Under the pieces are notes generated by a model, which searched no databases, was not told the origin of the DNA, and worked only from the letters and a program-made list of their open reading frames with translations. A program made the translations under genes and the position numbers. This document shows, piece by piece, positions 26,478-36,381 of a DNA stretch of 64,000 bases. Numbering within the stretch: the stretch's first letter is position 1; each line of letters begins with the position of its first letter. The DNA comes from DASQZK01 sp963732905 (lineage in GTDB: Bacteria; Bacteroidota; Bacteroidia; Bacteroidales; GCA-2748055): assembly GCA_963732905.1 (NCBI GenBank), contig CAVTBM010000006.1:124001-188000 (forward strand), read 5' to 3'.

Positions 26478-27875
26478 ATGAATAAAAATTCGGGAAAACT
26501 CCCTTTCTTTGAGAAGATCGGCTATTCACTGGGTGATACCGCTTCCAACCTGTTCTGGCAGACATTCTCCATGTTTCTGTTGTTTTTCTATACCGACATT
26601 TTTGGTATAAGCGCCAGGGCTGCAGGTACCATGTTCGTCATAACCCGGATCTGGGATACGGTAAACGATCCGATGATGGGAGTCCTTGCCGACCGTACCA
26701 ATACCCGCTGGGGAAAATTCAGGCCCTACCTTCTCTGGCTGGCTATCCCTTTTGGCATCATCGGAGTTTTTACCTTCCTGACTCCCGACTTCGGGGCCAC
26801 CGGCAAGATCGTCTATGCCTATGTCACCTATTCGCTGATGATGATGATCTACACCGGTATCAATATCCCATACTCAGCCCTTATGGGAGTTATGTCACCC
26901 AATTCACTGGAGAGAACATCCCTGTCTTCTTTCCGCTTCGTTGCTGCCTTTGCAGGAGGACTAATTGTTCAGGGGACAGCTCTTAAACTCGTAAAGATAA
27001 CCGGTGGCGGGAACCAGGCGACAGGCTGGCACTGGACAATGACTATCTTTGCCATCCTCGCCGTAATTCTTTTCCTCACCACCTTTGCCACCACCCGGGA
27101 AAGGGTAAGCCCACCGAAAGCTCAAAAAACCTCCCTGAGGAAAGATTTCGGTGACCTGATTTCGAATATACCATGGCTCATGCTGTTCATCATCGGTATC
27201 TTCCTCCTTACCTTTGTTTCCATCAGGAATGGCTCCATCATGTACTATTTCAAATACTATGTGGGTGACCAGACGTTCAGCCTGTTCGGAAAGACATACA
27301 GTTACGACCGGGATGTCCTCGCTTCAGCCTTCATGGTTTTCGGGTCTGCTGCAAACATCATTGGTGTACTCTCCACAAGATTTATCTCTGGACTCTTCGG
27401 TAAAAAAAGAGCTTTTATTATCCTCATGCTCTTAACTTCAGTGCTGACCGCTGCTTTCTATGTCCTAAAAAATGATGCCCTCATCCCTATGTTTACAATC
27501 CAGGTGCTGCTCAGCCTGGTGATGGGACCTCTCGCCCCGATGATCTGGGCTATGTACACCGACACTGCAGATTATTCTGAATGGAAGACTGGCAGAAGGG
27601 CAACCGGCCTTGTCATGTCTGCATCAACCATGGCTCAGAAATTCGGATGGACCATCGGGGGAGGACTTGCAGGCTGGTTACTCGCCAGCTTCGGATTCAA
27701 GGCAAACCAGATCCAGTCGGATGAAGCCCTGTACGGCATCCGGCTCCTCATCAGCTTAATCCCTGCTATATGTGCCGTAATAGGTGCCGTAGCCATGTTC
27801 TTCTACCGCCTGGATGATGAAACTATGAAACAAATTGAAACCGATCTTGAAAAACGTAAGCTTGCCGCGAGCTGA
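26478..27875 (+). CDS. GPH-family sugar:cation symporter (MFS)
   Basis: A 465-residue transporter of the glycoside-pentoside-hexuronide family (MelB-like). It has twelve hydrophobic helices and the family signatures YSLGDTASNLFWQ near the N terminus and ADRTNTRWGKFRPYLLW after helix 2. These import sugars with Na+ or H+ across the inner membrane. I start at ATG 26478; upstream in-frame codons lie in the groEL terminator. The GH94 phosphorylase gene follows after 18 bases, so the imported substrate is probably the disaccharide it cleaves. Confidence 0.92.
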   Translation: MNKNSGKLPFFEKIGYSLGDTASNLFWQTFSMFLLFFYTDIFGISARAAGTMFVITRIWDTVNDPMMGVLADRTNTRWGKFRPYLLWLAIPFGIIGVFTFLTPDFGATGKIVYAYVTYSLMMMIYTGINIPYSALMGVMSPNSLERTSLSSFRFVAAFAGGLIVQGTALKLVKITGGGNQATGWHWTMTIFAILAVILFLTTFATTRERVSPPKAQKTSLRKDFGDLISNIPWLMLFIIGIFLLTFVSIRNGSIMYYFKYYVGDQTFSLFGKTYSYDRDVLASAFMVFGSAANIIGVLSTRFISGLFGKKRAFIILMLLTSVLTAAFYVLKNDALIPMFTIQVLLSLVMGPLAPMIWAMYTDTADYSEWKTGRRATGLVMSASTMAQKFGWTIGGGLAGWLLASFGFKANQIQSDEALYGIRLLISLIPAICAVIGAVAMFFYRLDDETMKQIETDLEKRKLAAS

Positions 27876-27893
27876 CAAAAAGATAAAAGCATT

Positions 27894-30287
27894 ATGAATT
27901 ACGGATATTTTGACGACAGGAATAAAGAATATGTCATCACCCGCCCCGATACCCCGAGGTCATGGTCGAATTACCTCGGGTCGACACGCTACGGAGCTAT
28001 TATCACCAATAACGCCGGTGGTTACAGCTTTTTTCACTCCGCAGCACAGGGACGGTTTACACGGCTGAGATTTAACTCCATCCCCATGGACCAGCCCGGA
28101 AGGTATATTTATCTCCACGATAAGGATTCGAAAGATTTCTGGTCCGGCTCCTGGCAACCGGTGGGCAAACCGCTGGATCTCTTTAAATCGGAATGCCGGC
28201 ACGGTTCAGCCTATACAACCATTAAATCCGGGTACTCCGGTATTGATACCCTTTCAACCTATTTTGTTCCGCTGAACAGGGACTTCGAATGCTGGTGGGT
28301 CAGGATAAAAAATACGGGCAATTCATCACGCCGTCTGAGGCTGTTCACCTATGTTGAATATGCCTGTAACTGGAATGCAGCCGACGATCTCATAAATCTT
28401 CAGTACACCCAGTATATTGCCAAAATGGAGATGGCTGACGGAATCATTGATCACGGCACCAACGTGCATATCCCGGCAATGCCTGAAAATTTTGAGGAGA
28501 AAGACCAGGGGCGCCACACCTTCCTGGGCATCGCCGGCGCTGAGGTGACCGGATTTGACACCGACAGGGAATCCTTCCTGGGGCCTTACCGGACCTATGC
28601 CAATCCGGTCGTCGTCGAAGAGGGCCGGTGTAAAGGCTCGCTGGCAGTTGGTGACAATCCCTGCGGTACTCTCCAGGTTGACCTCGACCTTAACCCGGGA
28701 GAAGAAAAAGAATTTGTCGTACTGATGGGAATCGGCAGTGCTGCTGAAGAAGGGAAACAAGCCGTGAAAGAATTTTCCGAACCGGACAGGGTGAGCCGGG
28801 AATTTGAAAAGCTGCGTGAATACTGGCATGCCCGTATCGCAGGCATGACGGTGAAAACCCCGGATCCAATGTTCAACTCCATGATGAACATGTGGAGTCC
28901 CTTCAACTGCCTGATTACCTATGCCTGGTCACGTGCAGCCAGTCTTGTATACGCAGGTGAACGCGACGGCCTGGGATACCGGGATACCGTTCAGGATATG
29001 CTCGGCGTTCTGCACCTCATCCCGTATGAAGTCAGTGAACGCCTCGAACTTATGCTTACCGGCCAGGTTTCGACCGGTGGCGCAATGCCCGTAGTCAAAC
29101 CGTTTGCCCACTCTCCCGGGAAGGAGAAAAGACCGGAAGAAGAAGACTACCGGTCCGACGACAGCCTCTGGCTGTTCAATACTGTACCTGCCTATGTTAA
29201 GGAAACCGGTGACTTCAGCTTTTACACCAAAGTCCTGCCTTATGCCGATGAAGGGCAGGATACCGTGATCGCCCACCTGCGGAGAGCTCTTGACTTCAAT
29301 ATAAACCGTTCCGGCGCCAACGGACTTCCCTGCGGGCTTAAAGCCGACTGGAACGACTGCCTTGAACTCGGCCACAAGGGAGAAACCGTATTCGTCGCCT
29401 TCCAGCTCCGGTATGGACTGAAAACGTATGCCGAAATTTGCGGCATGCTGAATATGGCCGATGAAGTGAAATGGGCTTTTGAAAAACTGAGCATACTCGA
29501 CCGCGACATAGAGGAAAAAGCCTGGGATGGCGAATGGTACAAACGGGCCTTCCGTTATGACGGTCTTCCTTTCGGATCAGCAGAAAACGAAGAGGGTAAA
29601 ATCTTTCTTAACCCTCAGTCATGGTCGGTATACAGCGGACATGCCACGGAGGACAAAGGCATCAGGGCGATGAAGTCGGTAAAGGAACTCCTGGCCACCG
29701 ATTACGGACTGATGATCTGTTCCCCGCCTTATGAAAAAACCGATTATACGGTGATCCGTGCCACTCTCATGAATAAGGGTATGAAAGAAAATGCAGGCAT
29801 ATTCAATCATACCCAGGGCTGGGCTATCATCGCCGAAACTTTGCTGGGTCATGGTAATCAGGCCTGGGAATATTTCAGAGCGTACCTTCCGGCGGCTTAT
29901 AACGACAATGCCGAAATAAGGGAAATTGAACCATACGTCTATGCCCAGTCGACCCACAGCCGGTACAGTCCGAGGTACGGCGCTTCAAGATTGCCATGGC
30001 TGAGTGGAACAGCTACATGGGCCTATTTTACAGCTACCCAGTACATCCTGGGTTTCCGGCCGGTACACAACGGACTGGTTATCGAACCATGTGTGCCACA
30101 GGAATGGAAGGAATTTGAGATAAGCCGGCAGCTCCGGGGAAAACGGGTTAAAGTTATTTATCACAATCCCCTCGGATCCCAGAAAGGCATCAAAAAAATG
30201 ACTCTCAACGGTACCGAAATTACCGGAAATTTCATTCCCGAGGACAAACTTGAAACTTCCAGCACGGTTGAAGTGTTCATGTCATAA
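27894..30287 (+). CDS. GH94 disaccharide phosphorylase (cellobiose/chitobiose type)
   Basis: A 797-residue GH94 enzyme. These phosphorolyse beta-linked disaccharides to a sugar 1-phosphate plus a free sugar, saving one ATP. The start MNYGYFDDRNKEYVITRPDTPRSW and the catalytic block GLKADWNDCLELG (acid Asp in ADWND, near residue 490) fit the cellobiose and N,N'-diacetylchitobiose phosphorylases. LELGHKGETVFVAFQLRYGL resembles the chitobiose type more than cellobiose enzymes, by memory of the families; the substrate remains open. There is no signal peptide, so it acts in the cytosol on sugar brought in by the GPH symporter. Confidence 0.88.
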   Translation: MNYGYFDDRNKEYVITRPDTPRSWSNYLGSTRYGAIITNNAGGYSFFHSAAQGRFTRLRFNSIPMDQPGRYIYLHDKDSKDFWSGSWQPVGKPLDLFKSECRHGSAYTTIKSGYSGIDTLSTYFVPLNRDFECWWVRIKNTGNSSRRLRLFTYVEYACNWNAADDLINLQYTQYIAKMEMADGIIDHGTNVHIPAMPENFEEKDQGRHTFLGIAGAEVTGFDTDRESFLGPYRTYANPVVVEEGRCKGSLAVGDNPCGTLQVDLDLNPGEEKEFVVLMGIGSAAEEGKQAVKEFSEPDRVSREFEKLREYWHARIAGMTVKTPDPMFNSMMNMWSPFNCLITYAWSRAASLVYAGERDGLGYRDTVQDMLGVLHLIPYEVSERLELMLTGQVSTGGAMPVVKPFAHSPGKEKRPEEEDYRSDDSLWLFNTVPAYVKETGDFSFYTKVLPYADEGQDTVIAHLRRALDFNINRSGANGLPCGLKADWNDCLELGHKGETVFVAFQLRYGLKTYAEICGMLNMADEVKWAFEKLSILDRDIEEKAWDGEWYKRAFRYDGLPFGSAENEEGKIFLNPQSWSVYSGHATEDKGIRAMKSVKELLATDYGLMICSPPYEKTDYTVIRATLMNKGMKENAGIFNHTQGWAIIAETLLGHGNQAWEYFRAYLPAAYNDNAEIREIEPYVYAQSTHSRYSPRYGASRLPWLSGTATWAYFTATQYILGFRPVHNGLVIEPCVPQEWKEFEISRQLRGKRVKVIYHNPLGSQKGIKKMTLNGTEITGNFIPEDKLETSSTVEVFMS

Positions 30288-30293
30288 AAACGC

Positions 30294-30785
30294 ATGACCA
30301 CAAGTCAGGAGATGTCGAAGATATTAAAGGATTACGGGATAGCCTTTACCTTATATGAAACCGGCTATCCTTCGTCCTGGCCGCCTCCATTGGAATTCTG
30401 GAAGGAGAAAAATCTCCAGCGGTGTAAAAACCTCTTCTTCCGGGATAATCACGGGAAGAACCATTTCTTCGTGGTGTTGGACTTCGACCGTGACCTGGAT
30501 ATCGGGATCCTGAAAACACTTACCGGACATCACACCCTGAGCTTTGCCTCTCCGCAGAGGCTCAAAAAATTCCTTGACCAGGAACCCGGCGGAATATCGG
30601 TTCTGGGTTTGGTAAATGACAAGGACAACCAGGTTAAGGTTTACCTTGACAAGGCCCTGGACAACGGCCAACTGCTCACATTTCTGCCGGGAGAAAAAAG
30701 TCATTTTTTCGGACTGACCTTTGAGGAGTTGAAGCATTTTCTCAGGTCTACCCGCCATACTTTTGAAGTAGCTGAATTATACTGA
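30294..30785 (+). CDS. YbaK/ProX-type aminoacyl-tRNA deacylase
   Basis: A 163-residue protein of the YbaK/EbsC fold, small free-standing domains that hydrolyse mischarged tRNAs. The blocks CKNLFFRDNHGKNHFFVVLDFDRDLD (in part), LSFASPQRLKKFL and GGISVLGLVNDKDNQVKVYLDK fit the PrdX/ProXp-ala branch, which clears Ala-tRNA(Pro). A lysine of the KN motif replaces the usual substrate-binding context, as in that branch. It follows the GH94 gene by six bases although it has no functional link to sugar use. Confidence 0.85.
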   Translation: MTTSQEMSKILKDYGIAFTLYETGYPSSWPPPLEFWKEKNLQRCKNLFFRDNHGKNHFFVVLDFDRDLDIGILKTLTGHHTLSFASPQRLKKFLDQEPGGISVLGLVNDKDNQVKVYLDKALDNGQLLTFLPGEKSHFFGLTFEELKHFLRSTRHTFEVAELY

Positions 30786-30950
30786 CGCGTTTGTGTTGTA
30801 TGCTTTCCCCCGTCACTGCCGGTGCAGTTCACCAGGCGTGACGGTTTTCCCTCCCCGCCCGTCTCCGGATTCCCTGTTTCGCATTCCCTCACTTGCTATG
30901 TTCCCTTCGCATTAATTTATATATATTTGTACTCAATTTTCAAAACAGGT

Positions 30951-32738
30951 ATGGATCATCTTAGAAATTTCTGCATCATCGCGCATATCGACCACGGGAA
31001 AAGCACTCTGGCTGACAGACTTTTGCAAAAAACGGGGACTGTCACCGACAGGGACTTTAAAGACCAGATGCTGGACAATATGGACCTTGAAAGAGAAAGG
31101 GGAATTACCATCAAGAGTCATGCTATTCAGATGCTTTACGAGTTTGAAGGGAAGAAATATACGCTTAACCTGATCGACACTCCTGGTCATGTAGATTTCT
31201 CATATGAAGTTTCAAGGTCCATTGCAGCCTGTGAGGGAGCATTGCTGGTGGTTGACTCAACTCAGGGCATCCAGGCCCAGACCATTTCCAATCTCTACCA
31301 GGCCATCGATCATAATCTCGAGATCATCCCGATACTGAATAAAATGGATATGGACAGCTCCATGCCTGAGGAGGTGAAAGACCAGATTGTTGACCTTGTC
31401 GGATGTGCCAGGGAAGACATCATTGAGGCAAGCGGAAAGACCGGCCTGGGTGTTGATGAAATACTGAAGGCTATCATTCAAAGGATCCCCCATCCCAAGG
31501 GAGACCCGGAAGCCCCTCTGCAGGCCCTTATCTTCGATTCGGTATTCAACCAGTTCAGGGGTATTTTTGCTTACTTCCGGATTTTCAATGGTACCATGAG
31601 GCAGGGAGAAGAGGTAAAATTCTTTGCTACAAATAAAGAATACGAGGCTGACGAAATAGGCGTTCTATGCCTGAACCCGGAACCCCGCAAAGAGCTCAGA
31701 GCCGGCGACGTGGGGTATATTATCTCCGGGATAAAAGCATCCCGGGAAGTTAAGGTCGGAGATACCATCACCCATGTCGTGAACCCCTGTTCCAAACCCA
31801 TATCCGGTTTCGAGGATGTGAAGCCCATGGTTTTTGCCGGCATCTATCCTATCGATGCAGACGAATATGAAGATCTCCGGGCGTCCATTGAAAAACTTCA
31901 GTTGAACGACGCCTCTCTGACATTTATCCCCGAATCATCGGCTGCTCTTGGATTTGGTTTCCGGTGCGGATTTCTGGGACTTCTGCATATGGAAATTATC
32001 CAGGAACGCCTTGAACGTGAATTTGATATGAACGTGATCAGCACCGTGCCCAATGTTTCGTACAAGGTATATACCACGAGGCAGGGGATCATCGATGTGC
32101 ATAATCCTTCAGGACTGCCGGATCCGACTGTCATCGATCATATCGAAGAACCCTATATCTCAGCACAGATCATCTCCCAGGCAGATTTTGTAGGACCCAT
32201 TATCAAGCTTTGTCTTGATAAACGTGGCACCCTTAAAAACCAGGTTTATCTCACTTCAAACCGTGTTGAATTATCATTTGAAATTCCGCTTGCGGAAACT
32301 GTCTTTGACTTCTATGATAAACTGAAAAGCATTTCCAAGGGCTACGCCTCCTTCGACTATTATACCTCTGCCTACAAACCGGCAAACCTGGTCAGACTTG
32401 ATATTCTCCTGAACGGCGAAATGGTGGATGCTTTGTCCACCCTGATCCACCGGGACAATGCCTATGATTTTGGACGCAGGATCTGTTCCAAATTAAGAGA
32501 GCTGATCCCCCGTCAACAGTTCGATATTGCCATACAGGCCGCTGTCGGTGCCAAGATCATTGCCCGTGAGACCGTCAAGGCCGTAAGGAAAGACGTTACT
32601 GCTAAATGTTATGGAGGTGATATCACCCGCAAACGGAAGCTGCTTGAAAAACAAAAGAAGGGGAAAAAACGCATGCGTCAGATCGGCAATGTGGAAGTTC
32701 CTCAATCCGCCTTTTTAGCCGTATTGAAACTGGATTAA
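30951..32738 (+). CDS. lepA: Elongation factor 4 (LepA)
   Basis: A 595-residue translational GTPase that binds stalled ribosomes and helps small-subunit assembly or back-translocation. G motifs are clear: AHIDHGKST (P loop), DTPGHVDF (G3) and NKMD (G4). The LepA-specific C terminus follows, with a basic GGDITRKRKLLEKQKKGKKR segment. I start at ATG 30951 (MDHLRNFCIIAH); the frame is open further upstream but would run through the promoter. A TATATTTG -7 element is at 30922-30929, about 20 bases before the start codon. Confidence 0.97.
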   Translation: MDHLRNFCIIAHIDHGKSTLADRLLQKTGTVTDRDFKDQMLDNMDLERERGITIKSHAIQMLYEFEGKKYTLNLIDTPGHVDFSYEVSRSIAACEGALLVVDSTQGIQAQTISNLYQAIDHNLEIIPILNKMDMDSSMPEEVKDQIVDLVGCAREDIIEASGKTGLGVDEILKAIIQRIPHPKGDPEAPLQALIFDSVFNQFRGIFAYFRIFNGTMRQGEEVKFFATNKEYEADEIGVLCLNPEPRKELRAGDVGYIISGIKASREVKVGDTITHVVNPCSKPISGFEDVKPMVFAGIYPIDADEYEDLRASIEKLQLNDASLTFIPESSAALGFGFRCGFLGLLHMEIIQERLEREFDMNVISTVPNVSYKVYTTRQGIIDVHNPSGLPDPTVIDHIEEPYISAQIISQADFVGPIIKLCLDKRGTLKNQVYLTSNRVELSFEIPLAETVFDFYDKLKSISKGYASFDYYTSAYKPANLVRLDILLNGEMVDALSTLIHRDNAYDFGRRICSKLRELIPRQQFDIAIQAAVGAKIIARETVKAVRKDVTAKCYGGDITRKRKLLEKQKKGKKRMRQIGNVEVPQSAFLAVLKLD

Positions 32739-32890
32739 GGGATGACCCGGTACAGCCGGACGTTTACTGCTTTCACAAAGTCGTGCGGCCTATTTGCATT
32801 TGAGACATGGTAAAGCTCTGCAACAATGAAACGTTCATTTTTACTACTGCTCAAATTGCACAATTCCGGAACAAATCCTAGTACACAATC

Positions 32891-33112
32891 CTACCTGTTA
32901 ACAGAATCTTTTGAATATTCAGCTGTTTTCTGTCGCAGGGCCCGGTCTTCCATGATCTTCCTGATAACTACCAGGATGAAGAAGACGATGGCAAACCCCA
33001 GAAAACCATAGGCAACGGGCTTGAAACCATGAGGATTGACGGCGAACACATATACGGAATACAAAAAAAGAGCTGCTGCAATAAGTCCGGTAGAGAGGAT
33101 AGCGTATTTCAT
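32891..33112 (-). CDS. Small two-helix membrane protein
   Basis: A 73-residue protein with two hydrophobic helices (about 5-25 and 33-52) and a charged tail (RKIMEDRALRQKTAEYSKD). I do not recognise the family. It starts 5 bases after the lipoprotein gene stop and so is its operon partner. Nothing else supports a function. Confidence 0.65.
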   Translation of the reverse strand: MKYAILSTGLIAAALFLYSVYVFAVNPHGFKPVAYGFLGFAIVFFILVVIRKIMEDRALRQKTAEYSKDSVNR

Positions 33113-33117
33113 AGGTA

Positions 33118-33783
33118 TTATCTGGTTTTAATTTCTGTTCGGAGAAATTCACTGTTATTCAGGATCTGGCTGAATGTTGCCCTGACGGTGACAGTATTAT
33201 TTTTATCCTGCGTAGTTTCAGCCATGGATTCCACTTTTTTGACCCGTTTTGGAAAAGTCACCGAGATATTATAGAACATCTCGTCGAGGATCTTTTGGGC
33301 AAGAGAGTTAGAAGAACTGTCTTGTCCGGCAAAGAGATCGTTTCCCGTAATTTCATCTGAAGTGAGGGGATAACGAATAAACCTTTTCTTCTTAATCTCA
33401 ACATATCGGATGCCGGTGGTATCACTGCTGCCAAGAATTACCGCCATGGCATGATTCAGGGCATCCTGATCACGGAAATCATATTTAATCCCGTAAATGT
33501 AATCATCAGCGTCGCCGGTAAGCCTGACGTTGGTGATGCCCGGAATGTCCTGAAGACCGGGAAGAATCTCCTTAAATGACTGAGCAATTTCCATAGGGTT
33601 CGTACCTTCCCCCGAGCTGTCGGAGAACGCCTGCATCATAGAGTGCAGTTCACTCATGTCGATAATATACTCCATGGCTCCGGAACCATCACGGTTAAGA
33701 GTATATTTTTCATAAACGGTGAGGCAACTGTTCAGAAAAAGCAGAGGAATGCACAGCATTACCAACAGGTGTAACTTTTTCAT
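33118..33783 (-). CDS. Lipoprotein of unknown function
   Basis: A 221-residue lipoprotein with a clear signal peptide and lipobox (FLNSC, Cys20). The mature part starts LTVYEKYTLNRDGSGAMEYIIDMS, a beta-strand pattern seen in small Bacteroidota lipoproteins that share a repeated 'hydrophilic strand-GSG-strand' opening. A middle region with alternating polar residues and a final helix follow. No catalytic motif is visible. It is transcribed leftwards with the two-helix protein and is separated from the RprY-like gene by 193 bases in which I see no further gene. Confidence 0.72.
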   Translation of the reverse strand: MKKLHLLVMLCIPLLFLNSCLTVYEKYTLNRDGSGAMEYIIDMSELHSMMQAFSDSSGEGTNPMEIAQSFKEILPGLQDIPGITNVRLTGDADDYIYGIKYDFRDQDALNHAMAVILGSSDTTGIRYVEIKKKRFIRYPLTSDEITGNDLFAGQDSSSNSLAQKILDEMFYNISVTFPKRVKKVESMAETTQDKNNTVTVRATFSQILNNSEFLRTEIKTR

Positions 33784-33976
33784 AAAGGGATGGAATTATC
33801 TATTGCAGCATCTCCAGCAATTTAGGGAAAAAAGATGACATATTCCCAGTGAAAAAAAATGAAATGTGATCTGATCCGGTTTGCCTTCTGTAAGTAAAGA
33901 GACGGGGTACGCTCCCTCCTGGCGGCCATCAAGGCTGCTTTAAAAGGGACCCTTCATGCTTTCTAACAGGGCAGAT

Positions 33977-34690
33977 TCAGGAGGTGGCTTCAGTATCGAC
34001 GATCAGTTTGTACCCTTTACCGTGAACATTGATGATCTGGACATTCGGATCTTCCCTGAGATATTTGCGGAGCTTGGTTATATAAACATCCATACTCCGT
34101 GCATTAAAATAGTTATCATCGATCCAGATGGCTTTCAGTGCAAAATTCCTCTCAAGGATCCGGTTGGTATTATTGCACAGAAGGCGAAGGAGATCATTTT
34201 CCTTTGTTGTAAGGCCCTGGATATTTCCTTCATAAATCAGGGTTTGTTTCTGTGAATCGAATTTATACCTTCCGACCTCATAGATATGATCTTTATTTTC
34301 GGTGCCCCCCTTTGTACGTCTCAGTATGGCTTCGATGCGGTATATCAGTTCCTCCATGCTGAAGGGTTTGGTGATATAATCGTCGGCACCGCGGGTAAAA
34401 CCCTCCAGGACATCCTCCTTGAGGGATTTGGCAGTAAGAAAAATAACCGGCATTTCCTTATCAAGCATTCTGATTTCCGTAGCCAGGGTAAAACCGTCTT
34501 TAACAGGCATCATCACATCGAGGATGCAGATATCATAGTGATTTCTCTCAAATGCCTTAAAAGCCTTATCCCCATTGGTCAGCCAGTCGGCTTCATAACT
34601 TTTGGCTTTGAGGTACTCCTGCAATAATGATCCGAGGTTTTCATCATCTTCAGCCAGGAGTATCCTTGTTTTAATGTCTCTTTCAGGCAT
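33977..34690 (-). CDS. rprY: OmpR-family response regulator, RprY-like
   Basis: A 237-residue response regulator. The receiver has the acidic pocket EDDEN, the phosphoacceptor Asp in CILDVMMPVKDG (about 56) and the conserved LTAKS and KPFS residues. The C-terminal winged helix (about 140-232) contains LTTKENDLLRLLCNN and VYITKLRKYL. In Bacteroides this architecture paired with the adjacent kinase is RprX/RprY, a stress- and envelope-related pair. The kinase gene ends two bases upstream of its start. The four 10-bp-phased TTAAMA boxes upstream of the kinase gene are candidate binding sites. Confidence 0.9.
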   Translation of the reverse strand: MPERDIKTRILLAEDDENLGSLLQEYLKAKSYEADWLTNGDKAFKAFERNHYDICILDVMMPVKDGFTLATEIRMLDKEMPVIFLTAKSLKEDVLEGFTRGADDYITKPFSMEELIYRIEAILRRTKGGTENKDHIYEVGRYKFDSQKQTLIYEGNIQGLTTKENDLLRLLCNNTNRILERNFALKAIWIDDNYFNARSMDVYITKLRKYLREDPNVQIINVHGKGYKLIVDTEATS

Positions 34691-34692
34691 AG

Positions 34693-36291
34693 TTAATTTT
34701 CGTATAGAGGTAAGAATATATCGAATCTGGTACCGTTTTGAAGTTCGCTTTTCAGGCTGATACTTCCATTATGGATTTCTACAATTTTTTTAACATAACT
34801 AAGACCAAGGCCAAAACCTTTAACGTTGTGAAGGTTTCCTGTAGGAACCCGGTAAAACTTCTCAAATATCCGTTTCTGATCCTCCTTACTGATACCAATT
34901 CCATGATCCCTGATGCGAATGGCCAGAGTGTTCTTCTCATTCCAGGTACTTACTTCGATCTCCGGCTCGTCTTTACAATATTTCAGAGCATTATCAAGAA
35001 GGTTTGAGATCACATTGGTCAGATGTACTTCATCCGCTTTGATAACTGATCTTTCCGCTTCCGGCTTCCATGTGAGGTTACCACCTCTCTTTTTAACCAG
35101 CAGACTGAAATTATTCACTGCCGAATTGATAATCTCATGTACATCTACAACTTTTTCCCTCAGCTTAAGTTTGCCCTTGTCGAGCACAGCCATCTGCAAA
35201 ACCTTTTCAACCTGGTATCCAAGTCGTTTGCTTTCAGTATCTATAACACGTGAGATATGGGAAAGGTTTTTATTGGCCACCGGTATGCTGTCATCATTCA
35301 GCATCTGTGAGGCCAGTGATATAGTGGATATGGGAGTTTTGAGTTCGTGGGTCATGTTATTTACAAAATCATTTTTGATATCCGAAAGCCTCTTCTGGCG
35401 AAAGATAACCCACAATGTTAAAATAAAGATAAGGATAATGATTGAAGTGAGCAGCACCGAAGTGAAGCCGATTAATCCAACTGACCTGAACAGAAAAGAC
35501 CTTTGTTCGGGAAAATAGATCCTGAGGTAATTCGGACTGTTGAAGATGTCCTGCGGAAATAATTGGGAAGTAAACACCTTCGTTCCCTTCATCGGATGAT
35601 AATCGTTGGATTTAAAAGCTATTTGCCCGTCGCTTTTGAGCACTGCAAATTCATAATCAAGATAAATACCGTTATCAGCGAGTTCATCGTTCAGGGTAGT
35701 TTTAAGAATTTCCGGCGAGAGTCTCTCTTCGATGCTGAGGCGGGGGCCAAACATCCTTGACATGACCCGGTCGATGAGTGCCTGTTTCGATTGGATTTTT
35801 TTCCGGATCTCGGGATCGGCGGCAATACTGCCAGGATGGCCTGCCTTTCCAGTCAGGACTGTATCAGAACCGGACTTGCCAGGCATCAGAACAGTCAGGC
35901 TGTCGTTATTGACCCTGATGCTGATCCCGTCTTGTTTTGCTGTTTTTTTCCCTCCCTGATTCTGAATGGTGATTTGCTGATCATAATGAAAATCCCTGGG
36001 ATTGTATGGGTCGGGTGACGAATGCGATTCCTCCTGGTAATTAAAATAAAGCCCGCCCGATCCGGTGGTATCGACGTCCATCCCGGGGTAAAGGAACTGA
36101 TTAAGAAAATAGGCGGCCTCACGGTTCTCAACTACTGTGCTGAAGCCGGACATCGAACGGGCTACGAGCTGGGCAAACTGCTTTTCCTTGATCCTGAAAG
36201 CATTACTGATCCAATAGGTCTGAACCAGGATCAAACCCGTCATTACGATGGCCATCACACCTGCAAGTATCCAAAGTAGTTTTTTACTCAT
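34693..36291 (-). CDS. rprX: Membrane sensor histidine kinase, RprX-like
   Basis: A 532-residue kinase with an N-terminal helix (about 4-24), a periplasmic sensor region (25-280) with a long Gly/Asp-rich insertion, and a second helix (about 285-308). The cytoplasmic part has phosphoacceptor His in NNMTHELKTPISTIS, N box NLLDNALKYC, and G boxes RDHGIGISKEDQ and FGLGLSYVK. I start at ATG 36291; upstream in-frame codons cross the promoter. A TATCTTTG -7 element at 36305-36298 would place the transcript start only a few bases before the ATG, so the mRNA may be nearly leaderless. Homology to RprX is inferred from architecture. Confidence 0.88.
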   Translation of the reverse strand: MSKKLLWILAGVMAIVMTGLILVQTYWISNAFRIKEKQFAQLVARSMSGFSTVVENREAAYFLNQFLYPGMDVDTTGSGGLYFNYQEESHSSPDPYNPRDFHYDQQITIQNQGGKKTAKQDGISIRVNNDSLTVLMPGKSGSDTVLTGKAGHPGSIAADPEIRKKIQSKQALIDRVMSRMFGPRLSIEERLSPEILKTTLNDELADNGIYLDYEFAVLKSDGQIAFKSNDYHPMKGTKVFTSQLFPQDIFNSPNYLRIYFPEQRSFLFRSVGLIGFTSVLLTSIIILIFILTLWVIFRQKRLSDIKNDFVNNMTHELKTPISTISLASQMLNDDSIPVANKNLSHISRVIDTESKRLGYQVEKVLQMAVLDKGKLKLREKVVDVHEIINSAVNNFSLLVKKRGGNLTWKPEAERSVIKADEVHLTNVISNLLDNALKYCKDEPEIEVSTWNEKNTLAIRIRDHGIGISKEDQKRIFEKFYRVPTGNLHNVKGFGLGLSYVKKIVEIHNGSISLKSELQNGTRFDIFLPLYEN

Positions 36292-36334
36292 ACAACACAA
36301 AGATAGCACTCCCGGGAAAGTACAGTTAATACAC

Positions 36335-36370
36335 TTAACATTCTTTAACATTCATTAAAATTCATTAACC
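36335..36370. promoter_or_regulatory. Four phased TTAAMA direct repeats between rprX and the small-RNA promoter
   Basis: TTAACA, TTAACA, TTAAAA and TTAACC begin at 36335, 36345, 36355 and 36365, exactly 10 bp apart. The last three copies are each preceded by TTC(T/A). OmpR-type regulators such as the RprY-like protein bind tandem repeats on one DNA face, so this is a candidate operator. The boxes lie 43-78 bp upstream of the presumed rprX start and 23-58 bp upstream of the presumed rightward transcript, and so could serve both. No binding data are implied. Confidence 0.55.
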
Positions 36371-36381
36371 GAATTATAACA

